From positions 254,765 through 318,764 of the forward strand of contig NZ_LMQB01000028.1 of NCBI RefSeq assembly GCF_001424045.1: a stretch of 64,000 nt of DNA. Direction: 5' to 3'. Below, piece by piece: positions 28,125-36,412 of the stretch. How positions within the stretch are numbered: position 1 is the stretch's first letter; every line of letters begins with the position of its first letter. This DNA is from Rhizobium sp. Leaf371 (GTDB taxonomy: Bacteria; Pseudomonadota; Alphaproteobacteria; Rhizobiales; Rhizobiaceae). The notes beneath the pieces are model-generated. The model had not been told where the DNA came from, did not search any database, and saw nothing but the letters and a program-made list of their open reading frames with translations. Made by a program: the position numbers and the translations under genes.

Positions 28125-29644
28125 GCCGTGGTCTTTCCGCCCTGCGCCTGTGCGCCGATCATGTAGCGGCCGATCTCCTCCGGCAGGGTGTCCCGCGTGA
28201 TCAACGGCCGGCTGAGCGTTCCGTGGTAGAGCACCTGGATCGTGTCGCAGAGCTCGAACAGCTCTTCGAGTTCCTCGGAGATGACGAGGATGGCCATGCC
28301 GGCATTGCGCAGCGCGATGAGCCGCTGGCGGATGGCCGAGGCGGCGCCGATGTCCACGCCCCAGGTCGGTTGCGCGACGAAGAGCAGCTTCGGCGCCAGC
28401 ATGATCTCGCGTCCGACGATAAATTTCTGGAGATTGCCGCCCGAGAGCGAGCCGGCTTCGCTTTCCGGCCCGCCCGTGCGGACGTCGAAGTCGCGGATGC
28501 AGTCGGTCGTGAACGCGCGCGCCCGGGCGCGATCGACGAGGCCCCGTTTCAGGAGGTTCAGCGGATGCGCCGTCAACAGGCTGTTGAGCACCAGCGACAT
28601 TTCGGGGACCGTGCCGCGGCCCAGGCGGTCTTCCGGCACGAAAGCGAATCCAAGGGCACGCCGCTCCGCCGGGCGCAGCGGCCCGACATCCCGGCCCATC
28701 ATGAAGATGCGGTCCGGATGCTCGCGGCCGAGCCGGGTCTCGCCCGAAATCAGGCCCGCCAACTCCCTCTGGCCGTTGCCGGAAACGCCGGCAATGCCCA
28801 GGATTTCGCCGGCGCGGACGGACATCGTGATCTGGGAGAGGGGGACGGCGAAAGGATCATCGGGCGTGTGGTCGAGGCCGATGATCTCCAGCTGCTTGTC
28901 TCCGTCCGCAAAGGGCACGGCCGGGATCGGCTCGGGCATGTCGCGGCCGATCATCATCCGCGCGAGATCCTGCGCATCGTGCTCGCGCGGATCGACGTGG
29001 CCCGTCACCCGGCCGCCGCGCAGGATCGTCGCCCGATCGCAGATCGCCCGGATCTCGTCCAGCTTGTGGGAGATGAAGAGGATGGAGACGCCACCGTCAC
29101 GCAGGCGTCGCAGCGTCTCGAACAATTTTTCCACCAGCTGCGGCGGCAGCACGGAGGTGGGTTCGTCGAGGATCAGAAGTTTCGGATCGGTCATCAGGCA
29201 ACGGATGATCTCCACCCGCTGGCGTTCCCCCACGGAGAGCGCATGTACCTGGGCCAGCGGATCGACGTCGAGGCCGAAGCTGCGCCCGAGCGTGCGGATG
29301 CGGTCGACCAGCGCGGCCTTGCGGCCGGGCACGACGAGCCGGATGTTGTCGACCACCGTCAGGGTCTCGAACAGCGAGAAGTGCTGGAAGACCATGCCGA
29401 TGCCCTTGCGCCGCGCGTCCGCCGGCGACGCAAGGCTTAAGGGTTCGCCCTGCCAGACGGCGGCTCCGCCATCCGGCTTTTCCACGCCGTAGATGAGTTT
29501 CATCAGCGTCGATTTGCCGGCCCCGTTTTCGCCGAGGATCGCATGGATCGAGCTTTCGCCCACATCGAGATCGATCTCCCGATTGGCCTTGATCGGACCA
29601 TAGCTCTTCGAAATGCCGCGAAGCGACAGAAGCGGGGCTGTCAT
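28121..29644 (-). CDS. BMP-type nucleoside ABC importer ATPase (two ABC domains)
   Basis: A 507-residue protein with two ABC domains, like YufO and the sugar importer RbsA. First domain: Walker A GENGAGKSTLMK near residue 38, signature LSVGERQRVEIIRCL near 144, Walker B LLILDEPTSVL. Second domain: degenerate Walker A GVSGNGQRELA near 284, signature LSGGNLQKFIVGREI near 403. The second site is expected to be poorly active, which is usual for this family. Stop of the BMP protein gene lies three bases upstream. Confidence 0.94.
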   Translation of the reverse strand: MTAPLLSLRGISKSYGPIKANREIDLDVGESSIHAILGENGAGKSTLMKLIYGVEKPDGGAAVWQGEPLSLASPADARRKGIGMVFQHFSLFETLTVVDNIRLVVPGRKAALVDRIRTLGRSFGLDVDPLAQVHALSVGERQRVEIIRCLMTDPKLLILDEPTSVLPPQLVEKLFETLRRLRDGGVSILFISHKLDEIRAICDRATILRGGRVTGHVDPREHDAQDLARMMIGRDMPEPIPAVPFADGDKQLEIIGLDHTPDDPFAVPLSQITMSVRAGEILGIAGVSGNGQRELAGLISGETRLGREHPDRIFMMGRDVGPLRPAERRALGFAFVPEDRLGRGTVPEMSLVLNSLLTAHPLNLLKRGLVDRARARAFTTDCIRDFDVRTGGPESEAGSLSGGNLQKFIVGREIMLAPKLLFVAQPTWGVDIGAASAIRQRLIALRNAGMAILVISEELEELFELCDTIQVLYHGTLSRPLITRDTLPEEIGRYMIGAQAQGGKTTA

Positions 29645-29647
29645 GAC

Positions 29648-30751
29648 TTACTTGGGCAAGGGGGTGGCGACACCCTTGACGTGCCAGTTCATGGCGATGA
29701 TTTCCGCATCCGCCATCGTCGCGCCGGCTGCCACGCCCTCGCTGCCATCCGCCTTGGCGATCGGCCCGGTGAACGGCGAGAAGCTGCCGGCCGCGATCTT
29801 GGCCTCCAGGTCCTTGATCTTCGCCATGGTGTCGGCGGGGATGGCCGGGTTCCAGTCCACGACCTCCACGACCTTTTCCGCAACGCCGAGAAACGCGTTC
29901 GCGCCCTTGAACGTGCCGGCCACATGGGCATCGACGGACGCCTTGAAGAAGGGCGACCAGTCGGTCGCGACGCAGCCGAGATAGGTCTTCTCGGCATATT
30001 TCTTCATCGAGGAATTCAGGTTGAAGGCGTAAATGCCGGCCTCTTCGCAGGCTGCGACCACCGAGGGCGTGTCCTGCGCGTTGGAGAAGATCACATCGCA
30101 TGTCTGTGCGATCAGCGCCTTGGCGGCCTCCTGCTCCTTGGCCGGGTCGAACCAGGAATTGACCCAGACCACGGAGACCTCGATCGCAGGATTGACCGCC
30201 TGCGCGCCGAGCGTGAAGGCATTGATCGAGGTGATGAGTTCCGGAATGGCGAAGGCCGAGACCGAGCCGAGCTTGCCGGTCTTGGACAGGGCGGCGGCGG
30301 CCATGCCGAGCAGGTAGGTGCCCTGGAAATACTTGGCGGCAAACGGCGAGAAGTTCGGCGCAACCTGAAAGCCGGAGGCGTGCAGAACGGTGACGCTCGG
30401 GTCGCGGCGGGCGATCTGCAGCGCCCCGTTCTGGTATCCGAAGGAGCCGGCGATCAGCACCTTGTTCCCGTCGGCAACCGTTTTGGTCATGATGCGGTCG
30501 GCATCGGGGCCTTCGGCGATGTTTTCGAGAATAGTGACCTTCACCTTGTCGCCATAGGCGGCCTTGATCGGCTCGAGGCCGGCGGCGAGCGCGTGGCCCC
30601 AGCCCACATCGCCGACCGGCGAGGGGATGACGAGGGCAATGCCCAGCGGCTCGTCGGCGGCAAAGGCAAGGCGGCTGCCCAGCGCACCGGCAAGGCCGGT
30701 TGCCGCAGCGGCTTTCATCATGTGTCGGCGTGTCAGTTCGGTGTTCACCAT
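29648..30751 (-). CDS. BMP-family substrate-binding lipoprotein-type protein with Tat signal
   Basis: A 367-residue basic membrane protein (Med/PnrA) family binding protein. The N-terminus has a twin-arginine motif, LTRRHMMKAA, followed by a hydrophobic stretch ending near AFA (about residue 31), so export by Tat is likely. The family binds purine nucleosides, allantoate-like compounds or other heterocycles. Conserved features include IVIPSPVGDVGWGHA-like N-terminal strand residues and AGSFGYQNGALQIARR near 112. It lies between the amidohydrolase and the ATPase genes. The linkage points to a purine-type ligand, though the sequence does not identify it. Confidence 0.92.
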   Translation of the reverse strand: MVNTELTRRHMMKAAAATGLAGALGSRLAFAADEPLGIALVIPSPVGDVGWGHALAAGLEPIKAAYGDKVKVTILENIAEGPDADRIMTKTVADGNKVLIAGSFGYQNGALQIARRDPSVTVLHASGFQVAPNFSPFAAKYFQGTYLLGMAAAALSKTGKLGSVSAFAIPELITSINAFTLGAQAVNPAIEVSVVWVNSWFDPAKEQEAAKALIAQTCDVIFSNAQDTPSVVAACEEAGIYAFNLNSSMKKYAEKTYLGCVATDWSPFFKASVDAHVAGTFKGANAFLGVAEKVVEVVDWNPAIPADTMAKIKDLEAKIAAGSFSPFTGPIAKADGSEGVAAGATMADAEIIAMNWHVKGVATPLPK

Positions 30752-30775
30752 TGTCGGTTCCCTTTGTTATCGTTC

Positions 30776-32155
30776 TTAGAATTCAACGGTTGCGAGCGCG
30801 GCTTCGGCTTCGGCGGCCAGTTTCGCCTCGTCCAGCCCCGGAAACTCGCCGTTCTGCCAGACGACACGGCCATTGATCATCGTCATGTCCACCGTGGCGC
30901 CGATGCCGACGCGCGCAATCAGGCTCAGCGGGTCGTGCCGTGTGCCGACATAGTCCATGCGGCGCGTGTCGATGGCGAAGAGATCCGCGGCCATGCCGGG
31001 CGCGAGGCGGCCGATGTCGCGGCGACCGAGCAGGCTCGCCCCGCCGCTCGTGCCATAGCGCAGGAAATCGACCGGCGGCGGCACGGGATGCGCGCGGGTG
31101 GACGAAACCAGGCACTGGAGCATGTAGGCCGAGTGCAGGCAGTGCATCAGGTTGGAATTGTCGTTGGAGGCCGCACCGTCGCAGCCGAGCCCGAGGCGCA
31201 GGCCGAAGGCGGACATGGCGGGGATATCGGTCACCTCGGCGCCGACGAGATAGACCGGTTCCGGGCAATGGGAGACACCCGTGCCGCTCGCCGCCATCGT
31301 CCGCAGTTCGTCATGGGTCAGCTCCCAGCAATGGGCGTAGAAGGTGTCCGGCCCGGCAAAGCCGAGGTCTTCCAGATAATCGACGGTGCGCCGCCCGTGC
31401 CGCGCCTGCATGACCGGGCTTTCGCCTTCGCCGACATGGGTGTGCAACATCACGCCGCGGTCCCGCGCCAGCGCCACGGACTCCACGAAGGTCTCGCGGT
31501 AGCAATTGACCGGCTGGCAGGGCGCGACGACGACCTGCCGCATGCTGAACGGGCCGGCGTCGTGATAGGTGTCGATCAGGCGGTCGCAATCGGCGATGAA
31601 TTCGTCCGTCGTCTCCAGCATCTCGTCGGGGATCGTCGATCCCTCCGATTTCGGCAGCGTATTGCCGCCGCGACCGGCGTGGAACCGCATGCCCAGGAGA
31701 TCGGCAGCCTCGAACTGACGGTCGATCAGCCGCTTTCCGGCGTGGCGGGGAAAATTGTACTGGTGGTCGAAGGCGGTGGTGCAGCCGTGCTTGATCAGTT
31801 CGGCCATGGCGGTCAGCGACGATTGGTAGAAACAGGCCTCGTTGAGCTGTGAAAAGATCGGATAGATGCGATCGAGCCATTCGATCACCGACAGCTTCGT
31901 CCAGTCGAGGTCGGCCCGGTTGCGCACGAAGCACTGGAAGAAATGGTGATGCGTGTTCACGAGGCCGGGGTAGACGAACCAGCCGCTGGCATCCTGCTCG
32001 ACGGTGCCGGCCGGCAGAGATCCGAGCGCGAGATCGGCGCCGATGGCGGAAATGGCGGACCCTCGCGTGAGGAGATCGACATTGCGGCGCACGAAAGGAC
32101 CGTCGCCCTCGTCCACGATCACGGCCGCACAATTTCTGAGGAGATAGCCGCTCAT
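30776..32155 (-). CDS. 8-oxoguanine-deaminase-like amidohydrolase
   Basis: A 459-residue amidohydrolase of the COG0402 deaminase group. Metal and substrate motifs in order: VNTHHHFFQCF near residue 65, MLHTHVGEGES near 237, FYAHCWELTHDE near 271, SHCPEPV near 291, and LGCDGAASNDNSNL near 319. The HHHFFQ and DGAASND versions are those of 8-oxoguanine/isoxanthopterin-type deaminases, distinct from cytosine or guanine deaminases. It removes an exocyclic amino group from a purine- or pterin-like ring in the cytosol. One base separates it from the GST gene. Annotation as hydroxyatrazine ethylaminohydrolase is a common database alternative. Confidence 0.85.
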   Translation of the reverse strand: MSGYLLRNCAAVIVDEGDGPFVRRNVDLLTRGSAISAIGADLALGSLPAGTVEQDASGWFVYPGLVNTHHHFFQCFVRNRADLDWTKLSVIEWLDRIYPIFSQLNEACFYQSSLTAMAELIKHGCTTAFDHQYNFPRHAGKRLIDRQFEAADLLGMRFHAGRGGNTLPKSEGSTIPDEMLETTDEFIADCDRLIDTYHDAGPFSMRQVVVAPCQPVNCYRETFVESVALARDRGVMLHTHVGEGESPVMQARHGRRTVDYLEDLGFAGPDTFYAHCWELTHDELRTMAASGTGVSHCPEPVYLVGAEVTDIPAMSAFGLRLGLGCDGAASNDNSNLMHCLHSAYMLQCLVSSTRAHPVPPPVDFLRYGTSGGASLLGRRDIGRLAPGMAADLFAIDTRRMDYVGTRHDPLSLIARVGIGATVDMTMINGRVVWQNGEFPGLDEAKLAAEAEAALATVEF

Positions 32156-32156
32156 G

Positions 32157-32816
32157 TCAGACCTCGCTCTGTTCGAGATTTGGTTCGGGTTTCAGCTCAT
32201 GCAGGCGGTGAATGCCGGGCATCTCGATGAAGCCGGGGAGCGCGCGAAGCGCGCGCGACCAGAGGCGGATCGCCGGATAGGGATCGAGCGACACGCCGCC
32301 GTCCGGCGCCAGCGCCACATAAGGGAAGCAGGCGATATCGGCGACGGTCGGCCGGTCGGACACGAGGAAATTCCGGCCCCGCAGCCGCTGCTCGACGAGA
32401 CCCGCCTCCAGTTCGCGAAGTGCGGCGATGCCCGCCGCCTGCAAAGCGGCGAGATCGCCCGGACGCAGCAACATTTCGTGCAGACGCGCACCACCGAGGC
32501 TCGTCGTCAGCCGGCCCGAGAAGGACAGCCACTGCTGCTCGCGCGCAGCATCTTCCGCCGAGGCGCGCCCGAGCCATTCCGGCGCTGCTTTGGCGGCGAG
32601 ATAGACGAGGATCGCCGCGGACTCCGTGAGGATCAGGTCGCCATCGACCAGGATCGGGATGGAGCCGCCCGGGTTGAGCGAAAGCAGTTCCGGGCCGCGA
32701 TGCTCCCCGCCGGGGTGGAAATCGACGGCCCTGAGGTCGAGTGTCGCGCCGGCAAGCGCTGCCATCAGGCGAACTTTGTAGCAGCTGGGCGAGAGGATAT
32801 AGTCGTAGAGTTTCAT
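32157..32816 (-). CDS. Glutathione S-transferase family protein (possible NdmE-like scaffold)
   Basis: A 219-residue two-domain GST. The thioredoxin-like N-terminal domain has LSPSCYKVRLMAALAG near residue 8, the cis-Pro region GGSIPILVDGD and the glutathione-binding ES in LTESAAI near 64; an all-helical C-terminal domain follows (about 90-205). It shares a stop/start overlap (TAATG) with the cluster-less oxygenase gene upstream. In the Pseudomonas 7-methylxanthine demethylase a GST homologue, NdmE, holds oxygenase and reductase together. The same gene company here suggests a similar structural role, but ordinary glutathione transfer is equally compatible with the sequence. Confidence 0.88.
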   Translation of the reverse strand: MKLYDYILSPSCYKVRLMAALAGATLDLRAVDFHPGGEHRGPELLSLNPGGSIPILVDGDLILTESAAILVYLAAKAAPEWLGRASAEDAAREQQWLSFSGRLTTSLGGARLHEMLLRPGDLAALQAAGIAALRELEAGLVEQRLRGRNFLVSDRPTVADIACFPYVALAPDGGVSLDPYPAIRLWSRALRALPGFIEMPGIHRLHELKPEPNLEQSEV

Positions 32817-33682
32817 TATCGCGCCACCAGCTGAGCGCCGTAGGTGAAATTGTGCCGCTTCAGCCAGCGCCGATAGGCGATGGACGTCAGGTCGGCCCGT
32901 GTCGGAATTTCCATGCCGGGATCGAGCGGCAGGAGCCGGGGGATCTGGTTCTCAAGGATCGAGCGATCCTGCAGGAAGATCATCTGCTGGAAATGGATGA
33001 GATCCGTCATCGATGTCTCATCGTCGAACAGCGCCATCCAGGGCCAGACGTCACACCGATCCTCGGCCAGCGGCTGGACGAAGAGCGTGATCACATCCCA
33101 TTCGCTCGGCCGCGGCGGGCAGGTCTTGTAGAGCACGGAACAGGTCGGCGCGGGCACGCGGTACATATATTCGGTCGTGATGCCCCCGCTGGCCGACTTC
33201 GAGGCCTGTGGCTGGTAAAATTTGACCTGGGTCGCCCAGACCTCGTCCACATCGGGCCGGATCTCGGCCGTGTAGTTCAAGACCTCGGTATGCGGTTCGG
33301 CGCCGAGCACATCGGTGTGGACGAACGGAAAATGGGCGATGTCGAGGAAATTCTCGACCGCGCGCAGCGGCGAGCAGCGCACCCGCACGACGCCGACATC
33401 CACAAAGCGCCGACCCGGCTGATCGGCCTCCGGAATCGGGAAGATATCCTTCGTCGGTGCGCCGACCGACGACCAGACATGACCATAGCGGACCTTGACC
33501 GGCAGGATGCGACCGTTGCCGCCCGTGACGATCGGACGGCCGTCGGCATCGCCGGCGACCACGATCGGCTCGCCCATGAGCGCCGTGTGCCGGCCGGCCC
33601 TGTCGAGCTGGCTGACGAGGCCGACGGGATACCATTCGTCGAGCATGGCTTGACGGTAGGGGGCGGGATCAGATCCTGTCAT
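32816..33682 (-). CDS. Rieske-type oxygenase catalytic subunit lacking the Rieske cluster (NdmC-like)
   Basis: A 288-residue homologue of VanA/NdmA-type mononuclear iron oxygenases. The catalytic domain is intact: ENFLDIAHFPFVHTD near residue 105 holds the two iron histidines, and LQDRSILENQ near 237 supplies the likely Asp ligand. The N-terminal 80 residues start like a Rieske oxygenase (LDEWYPVGLV, LMGEPIVVAGD), but the section that should hold C-x-H and C-x2-H is replaced by GGNGRILPVKVRYGHVW, with no cysteines. It therefore needs an external Rieske cluster, and the adjacent upstream gene encodes one, overlapping it by ATGA. The length is close to NdmC (about 280). Substrate unknown; a purine is suggested by context. 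Confidence 0.85.
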   Translation of the reverse strand: MTGSDPAPYRQAMLDEWYPVGLVSQLDRAGRHTALMGEPIVVAGDADGRPIVTGGNGRILPVKVRYGHVWSSVGAPTKDIFPIPEADQPGRRFVDVGVVRVRCSPLRAVENFLDIAHFPFVHTDVLGAEPHTEVLNYTAEIRPDVDEVWATQVKFYQPQASKSASGGITTEYMYRVPAPTCSVLYKTCPPRPSEWDVITLFVQPLAEDRCDVWPWMALFDDETSMTDLIHFQQMIFLQDRSILENQIPRLLPLDPGMEIPTRADLTSIAYRRWLKRHNFTYGAQLVAR

Positions 33683-34344
33683 TGCACGTTCCCATTTGCA
33701 GAGGCCGTCTCCGCCATCCGCCGCAGCCTCTCGACGTTGCGCGAAGCCGCGATGCGTTGAGGCGCGTGGCTTCCCGTCGCCACCAGCACATGGACAACCG
33801 TCCGGACACCGGTCTGGCTTTGTTGCGAACCGGACAGCAGCAGACAGAGATCCTCGCCGTCCCGCGTAATCTCGATCAAGCCGTCGGCGTTTGCCGGTAC
33901 ACCGGCAGCAGCCTCGATCGCTGCGCGGTCGGCCTCGATTGTCAGCGAGCGCAAGGGGGTCAACCCGTCCAGCGATGGCGGATCCGACGCGGGCGTGCCT
34001 TCCGCGACCCAGACGACACCTCCGGCATCTCGCACCGCATGTGTCGCCACGCGGATCGTCTCGGGCGGCGTCAGGCCGGGATGCGCGGGAATGCGAACAC
34101 AGTGTCCGCTCATCCCGTAGCTCCATCCATGATAGATGCAGGAAAGCGCCTCGCCGCGGACAAAACCATGCGACAGGCTCATGCCGCGATGGGGACAGCG
34201 ATCCGCCGAAGCTGCGATCTGTCCGGCCTGGCTTCGCCACAGGGCGATGGTGCCGGCGGAGACATGGGCCGGAATGACAGTTCTGGAGGGAATGTCGGCA
34301 GAAAGGGCGACTGGCGTCCAAAAGCCTGTCGTATCGGAGCGCAT
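33679..34344 (-). CDS. Stand-alone Rieske [2Fe-2S] protein
   Basis: A 221-residue protein with a complete Rieske motif near residues 47-72: CPHRG and CIYHGWSY, spaced C-x-H-x16-C-x2-H. The domain covers about residues 8-115. The remaining hundred residues hold no iron-ligand motif and no reductase domains. It is the first gene of the eight-gene operon and overlaps the cluster-less oxygenase gene by ATGA. I infer that it delivers electrons to that oxygenase in trans. In NdmD the comparable Rieske domain is fused to an FMN/NADH/ferredoxin reductase; here no reductase gene follows. Confidence 0.85.
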   Translation of the reverse strand: MRSDTTGFWTPVALSADIPSRTVIPAHVSAGTIALWRSQAGQIAASADRCPHRGMSLSHGFVRGEALSCIYHGWSYGMSGHCVRIPAHPGLTPPETIRVATHAVRDAGGVVWVAEGTPASDPPSLDGLTPLRSLTIEADRAAIEAAAGVPANADGLIEITRDGEDLCLLLSGSQQSQTGVRTVVHVLVATGSHAPQRIAASRNVERLRRMAETASANGNVQ

Positions 34345-34509
34345 GCGTTCATTTCCCGGGAAGATTCAACTCTCTCAAGGGGACGATACGGCTCGTGCCG
34401 CCGGACCCTCAGCTCCGTCCGGCTTAGGTTTGCATATAAAAACCGCATTGGCAATCATGGTCAAATAACGGGCAACAAGATTCTGTACGCCCCGGCCAAG
34501 CCGTTGTTT

Positions 34510-34779
34510 TCACGCCAGTCGTCGCGTCTCCAGTGGCTGGCGGTCGATCGTCTCCACCCAGACATCGATCGGACCCAGAAGGCAGCCGACCTCCAGCATG
34601 TCGATCAGCTCTTCCGGTCCACGCAGGTCGAGTTCGATCCGCCGGTTATCGGCATGGGAAATCGTCTGGCGCAAACCCAGCTTGGCGGCATGCCGGTTGA
34701 TCCAGGGGAGGAAGGCGGCGATATCGAGGTCGCCGAGGATCGTCATCCGCTGCTGCAGCTCGTCCCGCTCGTCCTGCAT
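34510..34779 (-). CDS. Acylphosphatase-like small protein
   Basis: An 89-residue conserved-looking protein with an acylphosphatase-like pattern: FLPWINRHAAKLGLRQTI near residue 23, then RIELDLRGPEELIDML and LLGPIDVWVETI. True acylphosphatases have a catalytic Arg in GRVQGVGFR and an Asn in the next strand; the Arg-containing loop is absent here, so the enzyme activity is doubtful. It is divergent from the phospholipase D gene. The gap upstream to the Rieske gene (34345-34509) holds nothing I can name. Confidence 0.6.
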   Translation of the reverse strand: MQDERDELQQRMTILGDLDIAAFLPWINRHAAKLGLRQTISHADNRRIELDLRGPEELIDMLEVGCLLGPIDVWVETIDRQPLETRRLA

Positions 34780-34883
34780 CGTCCCGACTCCGTTCTTTCG
34801 CGTTTTTGACCGGAGTATCCTCGACCATCAAGTGCTTGGGATCAATCCGTCGCGGATGAAGAGGACAACTTCCGGGTTCGGAG

Positions 34884-36386
34884 ATGGCCAGGCGACGAAC
34901 CGACCCTATCTCTGCTGCTGAAAAGTTCAGGGAGCGGGGTGCGATGCAGACAATTCTGGCGGAAGGTGAGACCTGCTGGCGGACCGCCCGCGCTGACAGG
35001 CTTTCGGTCATCGTCGATGCCGAGGCCTTCTTTCGCCATGCGCGGACGGCGATGATGAAAGCCAAACGATCGATCGTGCTGATCGGCTGGGATTTCGACA
35101 CGCGCATCGACCTGGTGCCGGGCAAGAGCACGGACGGTTCGCCTGACAAGCTCGGCCGGTTTTTCAACTGGCTCGCCAAGCGCAACGACGCGCTGAACAT
35201 CCGCATCCTCAAATGGGACATGGGCCTGTTTGCCTCGCTCGTGCGGGGCGAGACCCCGGTCTACATGCTGGGCTGGCTGTTTTCGGATCGCGTCAGCCTG
35301 AAGCTCGACAGCGCCCACCCGGCCATGTCCGCGCATCATATGAAACTGCTGGTCATCGATGACGCGGTCGCCTTCTGCGGCGGCATCGACATGACGGTCG
35401 GACGGTGGGACACGACGGATCACATCGAAAAGGACAAGCGCCGCCGTTCGCCGCTCGGCTTTCCGCAGGACCCCTGGCATGACGCGACGACCTGCTTTTC
35501 CGGTGAGGCCGCGGCGGCTCTGGCCGAACTCGCGCGCTCCCGCTGGCAGGAGGCCACGTGGGAAACTCTGGAGCCCGTCGAGAGCGGATCGGACGCCTGG
35601 CCGGACGATCTCGCCGTGGGTTTTCGGGATATCGATCTGGGCATCGCCCGCACTCTGCCGCAATACGACGAGCGCCAGCAGGTGGTCGAGATCGAGACGG
35701 CAACGCTCGCGATCATCGCCGCGGCGCAGAAGACACTCTATATCGAAAGCCAGTATTTCGCATCGCGTCGGATCGCCGAAGCCCTGGCCGGGCGTCTGGC
35801 GGAGCCGGAAGGCCCAGAGATCGTCGTCATCAATCCGGAAGGCGCGAACGGCTGGCTCGAGGCGCAGGTCATGGACTCCGCCCGTATCCGCCTGATGAAG
35901 CTCGTGCGCGATGCCGACGGGTTCGACAGGTTCCGCATCCTCTATCCGGTCAACGATGCGGGTACGCCGATCTATGTCCACGCCAAGATCATGATCGCCG
36001 ACGACCGCATCCTCAAGCTCGGCTCCGCCAACCTCAACAATCGGTCCATGGGCTACGACACGGAATGCGACGTGCTGATCGAAGCGCCGGAAAACCGGCC
36101 GGAGACGGCGCAGACGATCTTGGCCTGTCGCAACGCGCTGATCGGCGAACATCTCGGGCGCACCGAGCACGAGGTGGCCGCGGCCATCACCGAGCATGGC
36201 TCGCTGATCAAGGCCATCGAGGGGCTCACGGCCGAGACGGGACGGCGGCTGGTGCCGGTGGTCATGCGGGAGCTCACGACGGCGGAGGAACTGATGGCGG
36301 AGTCGGATATCGCCGATCCCGAACGGCCGGCCGGTGTCAAATACAAGACGGCAAAATTCCTCAAACGGCGGTTCCGTCGGCCCTGA
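34884..36386 (+). CDS. Phospholipase D-family protein with two HKD motifs
   Basis: A 500-residue PLD superfamily enzyme. First catalytic motif: SAHHMKLLVIDDAVAFCGG near residue 150 (H-x-K-x4-D). Second: YVHAKIMIADDRILKLGSA near 363, followed by NLNNRSMG. No clear signal peptide. Members hydrolyse phosphatidylcholine-like lipids or transfer phosphatidyl groups. The start at 34884 (MARRRTDP) could be later, at the Met 21 residues on. A promoter region with the divergent small gene precedes it. Confidence 0.9.
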   Translation: MARRRTDPISAAEKFRERGAMQTILAEGETCWRTARADRLSVIVDAEAFFRHARTAMMKAKRSIVLIGWDFDTRIDLVPGKSTDGSPDKLGRFFNWLAKRNDALNIRILKWDMGLFASLVRGETPVYMLGWLFSDRVSLKLDSAHPAMSAHHMKLLVIDDAVAFCGGIDMTVGRWDTTDHIEKDKRRRSPLGFPQDPWHDATTCFSGEAAAALAELARSRWQEATWETLEPVESGSDAWPDDLAVGFRDIDLGIARTLPQYDERQQVVEIETATLAIIAAAQKTLYIESQYFASRRIAEALAGRLAEPEGPEIVVINPEGANGWLEAQVMDSARIRLMKLVRDADGFDRFRILYPVNDAGTPIYVHAKIMIADDRILKLGSANLNNRSMGYDTECDVLIEAPENRPETAQTILACRNALIGEHLGRTEHEVAAAITEHGSLIKAIEGLTAETGRRLVPVVMRELTTAEELMAESDIADPERPAGVKYKTAKFLKRRFRRP

Positions 36387-36412
36387 GGACACGTGCCAAC
36401 GGAGCTCAGGGC
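36380..36412. terminator. Possible bidirectional hairpin between convergent genes
   Basis: Eight-base perfect arms (GCCCTGAG and CTCAGGGC) with a 17-base loop span the stop codons of the phospholipase D and alcohol dehydrogenase genes. No T-tract follows on either strand, and both arms touch coding sequence, so termination is only suggested. Confidence 0.3.
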
